Assembly (NCBI GenBank): GCA_965230015.1
Contig: CBDDKF010000003.1
Location: 62,001-126,000, forward strand
DNA: 64,000 nucleotides
Source: JABSQH01 sp965230015
Lineage (GTDB): Bacteria; Actinomycetota; Acidimicrobiia; Acidimicrobiales; Ilumatobacteraceae
Direction of reading: 5' to 3'
In this document: positions 59,387-64,000 of the stretch, piece after piece
Position numbering within the stretch: the first letter of the stretch is position 1
Layout of the letters: the number at the start of each line of letters is the position of its first letter
Translations under genes and position numbers: made by a program
The notes under the pieces: generated by a model
Database searches by the model: none
What the model saw: only the letters and a program-made list of their open reading frames with translations
Told to the model about the DNA's origin: nothing

Positions 59387-60591
59387 GAGGCCGATCGCAT
59401 CTTGGAGTTGGTGTCTGCCAGCGTCCGCATCCGCCGCGACAGCTCCACTTCGACCAGCGCCAGCGAGCCTCGAGCACTCACCAGACACCGGTACGGCGGC
59501 AACGTCGCCAGCAGGTCCACCGTCGTCGCTGGGAGCCCGAGCCGCTCCACGGTGTCGGCAGCGTCGTTGTGGTCGCCCTGCCGGAAGATGATGTGAATGT
59601 CCGAGTCCGACACCAGCCGTGAGGCGATTTCGCCGACCGCGCCGTCGGCCTGGTGGCCGAGCTCGGCGAGGCGGTGCAGGATCAGCGCGTTGCCCTGCCC
59701 GCGTTGGCGGCCGAGCTTGAATCCGTGCTGCATGGAGCGGACCGTGTCGAGGTTGCCGGCCAGGCGCCACGCCTCGTCGTTGACGACCATCGTTTGCCCC
59801 GTCGACGACGCCAGCAGCTGCTCGTTGGCGCGCATCCCGACCAGCAGCGCGAACCGAAGCGAGCGGTCATCTGATCCACAACCCGATACGTCGACCACAA
59901 ACCCCTGCGTGGCCGACCCCAAATCCACGTTGGTGTCGGCATCGAACATGCCCACATACACACCGTTCAGCAGGCCCTGAAGCCCGAGGCGCAGCTCCGC
60001 TGTCTCCGACAGCAGCGACTCACGGTCCATCACCAACTCGGTGGTGATTGGGTCCGGGATCTCGCGCAACACGTCGACCAGATCGCTCATCAATGGCAAC
60101 GTGGGCAACGCCCGGACGGCGGCGGAAAGCGTCGCTGACTCCACCGGCGTCAACGGCCGGTCCAGGCACAGCGCAGAGAGGGCGTTGGCGAACTCGAGTC
60201 GGCCCTCGACGTGCTCGATCGGGTTCACCTTGGCGATCCCATCGGGGTGCAGATCGAGCACCGGGACGCCGAGCGCTTCAGCGAGCGGCAGGTACTCGCC
60301 TTTGACGTCGGTGACGACGAACTTGTACCCGAACGCTCCGACCAGCCACCAGATCAGCAGCTTCAACAGCGCCGACTTGCCGTTGGCCGGCGACCCGACG
60401 ATCACCATGTTCGGGTTCTGAACGACTCCGTGGCGGAGCCACTCGAACGGGTCCATCCCGAACGGCGCACGACCCGACAACAGATCCACCCCGACCACCG
60501 GTCCGAGGTGCGCCGGGATCGACCCGCCGAAGTGCCACGGATACGTCGAGCGCCACTGCTGGGACGTGGCGCGCAGCTTGCGGATCCTCAC
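59383..60591 (-). CDS. virB4: VirB4-type secretion ATPase
   Basis: 402 residues from GTG 60591, overlapping the SCO6880 stop by 4 nt. Walker A VIVGSPANGKSALLKLL (Lys/Ser), FVVTDVKGEYLPLAEALG, Walker B QTMVVNDEAWRLAG, then GNALILHRLAELG and HIIFRQGDHNDAADTVERLGL near the end. Shorter than Gram-negative VirB4 (about 800) because the N-terminal part is supplied by the separate SCO6880 protein, as usual in actinobacterial systems. Powers assembly and transfer. Confidence 0.9.
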   Translation of the reverse strand: MRIRKLRATSQQWRSTYPWHFGGSIPAHLGPVVGVDLLSGRAPFGMDPFEWLRHGVVQNPNMVIVGSPANGKSALLKLLIWWLVGAFGYKFVVTDVKGEYLPLAEALGVPVLDLHPDGIAKVNPIEHVEGRLEFANALSALCLDRPLTPVESATLSAAVRALPTLPLMSDLVDVLREIPDPITTELVMDRESLLSETAELRLGLQGLLNGVYVGMFDADTNVDLGSATQGFVVDVSGCGSDDRSLRFALLVGMRANEQLLASSTGQTMVVNDEAWRLAGNLDTVRSMQHGFKLGRQRGQGNALILHRLAELGHQADGAVGEIASRLVSDSDIHIIFRQGDHNDAADTVERLGLPATTVDLLATLPPYRCLVSARGSLALVEVELSRRMRTLADTNSKMRSAS

Positions 60592-62027
60592 TCGACGGTG
60601 TCCTTCACCCAAATCCCCAACGGCAACGCGGCTACCAGCGCGTGGTCGTGATGGGCGGTCATCTCACGTGCCTCGGCCCGACCGGCCTGGCGGAGCGCCT
60701 GACGGATCAGCGCGCTCTTGCGGTTCAACTCTTCGACGCTGCGCGCCGACACCACGATCAACGAGTAGCCATCGAGCTCCTGGTGCCCGGCGGCCACCGC
60801 TGCCTCCGCCGACAACAACGCGGCAGACTTCTGGCGATCCCGTGTGCGGACACGTCCTCGACGTGCTTGCGTCACCGAGTTGTTCGACTCCGACCGCGAC
60901 GTCAGCGCCTCACGGCGCACGTCGGCAACCGACGGCGCCACCCCGGCGTAGACGGTGGTCATCATCTTCGGTCCATCGACCTGCAGCGGGACGTGCATCC
61001 ACGCCGGATCCACCTGCGTGCGTGGCCACCGCACCGCGAACACGCGATGACACGAACTGTCCATCTCGACCCGGTGTCGCTCCACCGACACCTGATCTGG
61101 TCCGGTCTTCGCGGGAACGCCGAAACGCTCGGTCGCTGACAGCCCGTCGGGGCGCATGGCGAACGGATCACACGCCGCCAACACCACCCGGGCGACCGCC
61201 GCGGGCGACAGCAACGGTCCGCAACGGAACCCGTTGCGCTCCAGCTCGGCGATCAGGTCCCGTCCGACCGCCACCGCCGCGTGGCGCATCACATCGCGAG
61301 TCGACCCGCCAAAGCCCTGCTGCTTCGCCAACCGGTACCGGCCGGCTCGACTGATCGTCGCCGTGACCAGCACCCGATGCTCAGCAGCCACCGACCCGAA
61401 CTGCGACACGTAGTCCTCGTAGTCATCTGACGCCGTGCCGGCCTGGCCACGCTCGGCGTGGTGACGCACCAGCGCGGCGGGGTCCGACGCCTGGTGCAGG
61501 TCGGTCCAGGCCACCCGCTCAGCGCTCAGCACCGAACCGCGCTCCACGCACAACCCCGACAGGATCTCCGCCCACGCCGCGAACCGAGTCTCTTGCTCGC
61601 TCTCGGACAACAGCACCGTCGATGGCGCATCGACCTCGAACACGACGCTGAACATCCCGCCCCGGGCCTCGACGACGCAGATCGGATCCGGCCCGTGCTT
61701 GGGTTCGGTCACCAAGTGATAGGTGATGCCGCGCAGACACGGTGCAACCCCGCCGTTGCCTCGCAACGGGGCGCTCCACTCGCGTTGCCGGCGCCGCCAC
61801 CACGCCAACCGCGCCATCACTGCATGTCGAGCGGGTTGCCCACGCCACGGCGCGAACGTGACCACCACGATCACCACCGACACCGCCGCCCAACGCCACA
61901 GATCGTCGGTGACGGCGCCGAGGACGAACGCGATGATCGCCGCGAGCGCTCCGATCACTTGCGGAGTGGACAACGGACCGATCAGCCCGACTTTCTCGTC
62001 AGGCGGAAACACCACCGGCTCAGTCAT
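60588..62027 (-). CDS. SCO6880-family type IV secretion protein
   Basis: 479 residues from ATG 62027. Two N-terminal helices (IGALAAIIAFVLGAVTDDLW, WAAVSVVIVVVTFAPW) as in VirB3, followed by a long cytosolic domain like the N-terminal half of VirB4 (FSVVFEVDAPSTVLLSESEQETRFAAWAEIL, RVAWTDLHQASDPAALVRHHAERG). No Walker motifs. This family is nearly confined to actinobacteria and always beside a short VirB4, as here. Structural part of the channel base. Confidence 0.88.
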   Translation of the reverse strand: MTEPVVFPPDEKVGLIGPLSTPQVIGALAAIIAFVLGAVTDDLWRWAAVSVVIVVVTFAPWRGQPARHAVMARLAWWRRRQREWSAPLRGNGGVAPCLRGITYHLVTEPKHGPDPICVVEARGGMFSVVFEVDAPSTVLLSESEQETRFAAWAEILSGLCVERGSVLSAERVAWTDLHQASDPAALVRHHAERGQAGTASDDYEDYVSQFGSVAAEHRVLVTATISRAGRYRLAKQQGFGGSTRDVMRHAAVAVGRDLIAELERNGFRCGPLLSPAAVARVVLAACDPFAMRPDGLSATERFGVPAKTGPDQVSVERHRVEMDSSCHRVFAVRWPRTQVDPAWMHVPLQVDGPKMMTTVYAGVAPSVADVRREALTSRSESNNSVTQARRGRVRTRDRQKSAALLSAEAAVAAGHQELDGYSLIVVSARSVEELNRKSALIRQALRQAGRAEAREMTAHHDHALVAALPLGIWVKDTVE

Positions 62028-63003
62028 CGCCACCACCCGCTGCGCTGGCGGCACCCGCGCCAAGACTCGTCGCGTTCAATGCGCCAGGCGCCGCGCTCCC
62101 TGCGGCTGCCGCGGCTCCGCCGGTGGCGACGACGCCGCCGACCACAGCCGCTGAGCCAACGCCGGCAGCGACCATGCCGCGCACGCCGAGATTTCCTTGT
62201 CCGTCGAGCGGCAAGAACCGTGCGACCAGTGCCGGCGACAGCACAGACACGACCAGCCCGGCCAATGCTCCCAGCGACGCCGTCAGACTCATCTGGCCGT
62301 CCTCGTTCGCTGTGCGCAAGGCAATGGCCATCGACGCCACCGCCAGCGGCGGAGTGAGCGACAGCGCCGCCAGGTTGCGCGCCATGCGTGCTGAGACGTC
62401 GCGCAGGCCCGGCCACGGCCGCAGACCAATGGCCACCGGGCCGATCAACGCGCCAAAGGTCAGCATGTGGCTCAGCACGAGCATCTCCAGCAAGAAGATG
62501 ACCAAGAAGATGAGCAGGAACAGCGCGATGAAGGCCCGGAAGAACGACGCGATACCCGGGTCGAGCATCAGGCCGTTGGAGAATCCCTCGATCAACGTGT
62601 CGGTCAGCAACACCCGGGTGATCGCGTTGGTGCCCTCCAGCCACAACGACACCACGAAGTACCAGCCGGCCAGCATCATCAACGTGATCGGGATCTCGCG
62701 CAGGACCTCGGCCATCGACTGTCCAGCGCCGGTCGCGGCGCGAGCGGCAGCGAGGATCATCGTCACCACGACCGACACCAGCGCCACCCACTTGAACATC
62801 CCGCCGAGCTGCAGCAGCGTCTCGTCGCCCAAGTTGGCGTTGCCGATGTCCGCCAAGAACGCGGCGGTCTCCTCGGCGATGAACGCCAGCCCTTCTTCGA
62901 CCCATTCGGTGAACTGATCGAACACGGCGTTCGACGCTGACTCGACGATCGCCCCGGCAGCCCCGGTCACCCAGTCGATTGGGTTCAAGCTGAACGCGAA
63001 CAT
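62020..63003 (-). CDS. VirB6/TrbL-type multi-pass membrane protein
   Basis: 327 residues from ATG 63003. At least six hydrophobic segments, among them FKWVALVSVVVTMILAAARAA, ITLMMLAGWYFVVSLWL, FIALFLLIFLVIFLLEMLVL and LGALAGLVVSVLSPALVARFL; Ala/Gly-rich C-terminal tail. Size and position next to SCO6880 fit the VirB6/TrbL inner-membrane channel. The start has a 5-nt gap after the pilin-like gene's stop. Confidence 0.8.
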   Translation of the reverse strand: MFAFSLNPIDWVTGAAGAIVESASNAVFDQFTEWVEEGLAFIAEETAAFLADIGNANLGDETLLQLGGMFKWVALVSVVVTMILAAARAATGAGQSMAEVLREIPITLMMLAGWYFVVSLWLEGTNAITRVLLTDTLIEGFSNGLMLDPGIASFFRAFIALFLLIFLVIFLLEMLVLSHMLTFGALIGPVAIGLRPWPGLRDVSARMARNLAALSLTPPLAVASMAIALRTANEDGQMSLTASLGALAGLVVSVLSPALVARFLPLDGQGNLGVRGMVAAGVGSAAVVGGVVATGGAAAAAGSAAPGALNATSLGAGAASAAGGGDD

Positions 63004-63007
63004 GGCG

Positions 63008-63295
63008 TCAGGACAGAAACTGGACGATCTGCGTGGACGCCCCAACGATCAACAGCACCACCACGACCATTCCGAGCTTCGACTTCAGCTCCGGCGAGAT
63101 GCCCGAACCCATCCCCCGCTCCCCAGCGAACAACAGCGCACCCGAACCCGCCAGGATCGCCAGGGCACAAATCAGCGAGATCCACTTCGCCAGCCCGACG
63201 ATCGTCGCCGCCCGACTCTGCAAGTCGCCCGGCGCCGACGGCGGCGGATTGGGGACCACCTCCACGAACCCCTGCAGTACCTGTTGTGTGAGCAT
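63008..63295 (-). CDS. TrbC/VirB2-like small membrane protein (pilin-like)
   Basis: 95 residues from ATG 63295, with GGAGG 6 nt upstream. Two hydrophobic helices (WISLICALAILAGSGALLFAG and LGMVVVVLLIVGASTQIVQFL) joined by a Gly-rich loop, as in VirB2/TrbC pilins and the PrgI-adjacent small proteins of actinobacteria. First gene of the minus-strand operon that runs to about 51919. In Gram-positives it probably forms a short channel part, not a long pilus. Confidence 0.75.
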   Translation of the reverse strand: MLTQQVLQGFVEVVPNPPPSAPGDLQSRAATIVGLAKWISLICALAILAGSGALLFAGERGMGSGISPELKSKLGMVVVVLLIVGASTQIVQFLS

Positions 63296-63434
63296 GAACG
63301 CCTCCTGTTGGGTTGCGGTCGACCGCCGATCGATCAACCGAGTCACCCTGTAGGGGTCAGCTCACGACCCGAAGTGCACAAAACTCCTTGGAGAAATCTG
63401 TTCCCACTCGGCGACTCGCTGACCCCTACCGAGT

Positions 63435-64000
63435 GTGAAGCTCGCTGCCGCCGCCCTCGGCTCGCTCCTCTCCGTCGTCGCCGGCTTCTTCGGGGTCGCC
63501 GTCCTCGCCGCCTCGAGCACCTCTGACTCCGTCGCGCCCGCGGGCGGAGCCGCGGCCGCATGCGCCTACGGCGACCCCGACCCCGAACGCATCGCCATCA
63601 CGATGCACCAACTCGGCGACCCCGTTGACGCCCAACGCTGGACCACCCATGCCACACGCGCCGGGATCGACCCGGCGGACACACCATTCGCGGCGTCGAC
63701 CGCCGACCAACGCCACGACGTCCTCGTCGCCGCGCTGCGACACACCCTCAACACCACCAGCCCACGCACGATCGCCACGCCCGTGCTCGTTTGGTGGGAC
63801 GCACCACTCCCCGACGACGACACCGACACCCGCTGGCAAACCACGCCCGTCCCCGGACACGACGACCTCAACGCCTACCTCGGCGACTTCCTCAACGAAT
63901 ACGCCACCAACCCAACCGTGGTCGCCGCCGTCGACGACGTCAGCTGCGAACCCCGCCTCGTGTGCCTGCCGCCCGGCGACCTCGGCCCCATCCTCGCCAC
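63435..64000 (+). CDS. N-terminal part of a membrane-anchored conjugation protein (runs off the window)
   Basis: 188 codons from GTG 63435 to the edge with no stop. Signal anchor VKLAAAALGSLLSVVAGFFGVAVLAAS, Ala/Gly linker, then an Asp/Thr/Pro-rich region. The 139 nt between it and the pilin-like gene must hold divergent promoters. In related elements this place is often taken by a wall hydrolase (VirB1/NlpC-type) gene, but the catalytic part would lie outside the window. Confidence 0.6.
   Translation, partial: MKLAAAALGSLLSVVAGFFGVAVLAASSTSDSVAPAGGAAAACAYGDPDPERIAITMHQLGDPVDAQRWTTHATRAGIDPADTPFAASTADQRHDVLVAALRHTLNTTSPRTIATPVLVWWDAPLPDDDTDTRWQTTPVPGHDDLNAYLGDFLNEYATNPTVVAAVDDVSCEPRLVCLPPGDLGPILA

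Noticed and set aside
52000..64000. GTGCCG words inside the conjugation operon (for example near 58888)
   Set aside because: They lie within coding sequence and lack the TTCCG box at 26 nt; expected by chance in GC-rich DNA.
1..64000. tRNA or rRNA genes
   Set aside because: No stretch with recognisable tRNA arms or rRNA signatures was noticed; a dedicated scan would be needed to exclude a tRNA.

Overview
The window is GC-rich DNA (about two thirds G+C by eye) with GTG/TTG starts, SCO6880-type conjugation genes, SepF-like and mycothiol-type enzyme fragments, and many secreted lipoproteins. This points to an actinobacterium; an Acidimicrobiia-like organism is my guess, not shown. No rRNA, tRNA or CRISPR array was recognised.

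Left edge (1-2.8 kb): a tyrosine recombinase gene, a 47-bp double palindrome, and an AAA+ ATPase with a C-terminal winged helix. Middle (2.8-51.7 kb): an accessory region of mostly single, unrelated genes on both strands. It holds five GNAT acetyltransferases, alpha/beta hydrolases, an APH-type kinase, a VOC protein, an NlpC-like peptidase, SET, SepF-like and AlbA_2 proteins, RmlA, DUF2188, an Imm27-like protein, many lipoproteins, three IS110/IS1111-type insertion sequences and at least eight decayed genes. Right edge (51.9-64 kb): a tightly overlapping minus-strand operon of conjugative type IV secretion genes (pilin-like, VirB6/TrbL-like, SCO6880, VirB4, VirD4) followed by primase, hexapeptide-repeat, nuclease-fold and multi-HTH genes.

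The most striking structure is a dispersed intergenic repeat from 3.8 to 48.7 kb. A TTCCG-like box lies 26 (sometimes 27) nt before a GTGCCG box, often followed by an NTATCGAGCGGG-like tail, and nearly all copies are on the plus strand. All three insertion sequences sit at the same point inside a copy, between GTGCC and the next G. A 567-bp unit with one membrane-protein gene occurs twice, almost identical, and starts and ends at this same point. This looks like a gene-cassette array using an att-like site unlike classical integron attC. The recombinase responsible is unknown; the one at 399-1502 is only a candidate.

A second theme is six translationally coupled pairs of an ECF-like sigma factor and a single-pass membrane protein (4.2, 12.8, 14.2, 20.2, 48.4 and 48.9 kb). 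The membrane partners share a layout (short cytosolic tail, one membrane helix, Pro/Thr-rich linker) but carry different outer domains: MltG-like transglycosylase, Asp-box repeats, a catalytically depleted SGNH fold, and unknown folds. They are plausible non-canonical anti-sigma/sensor proteins.
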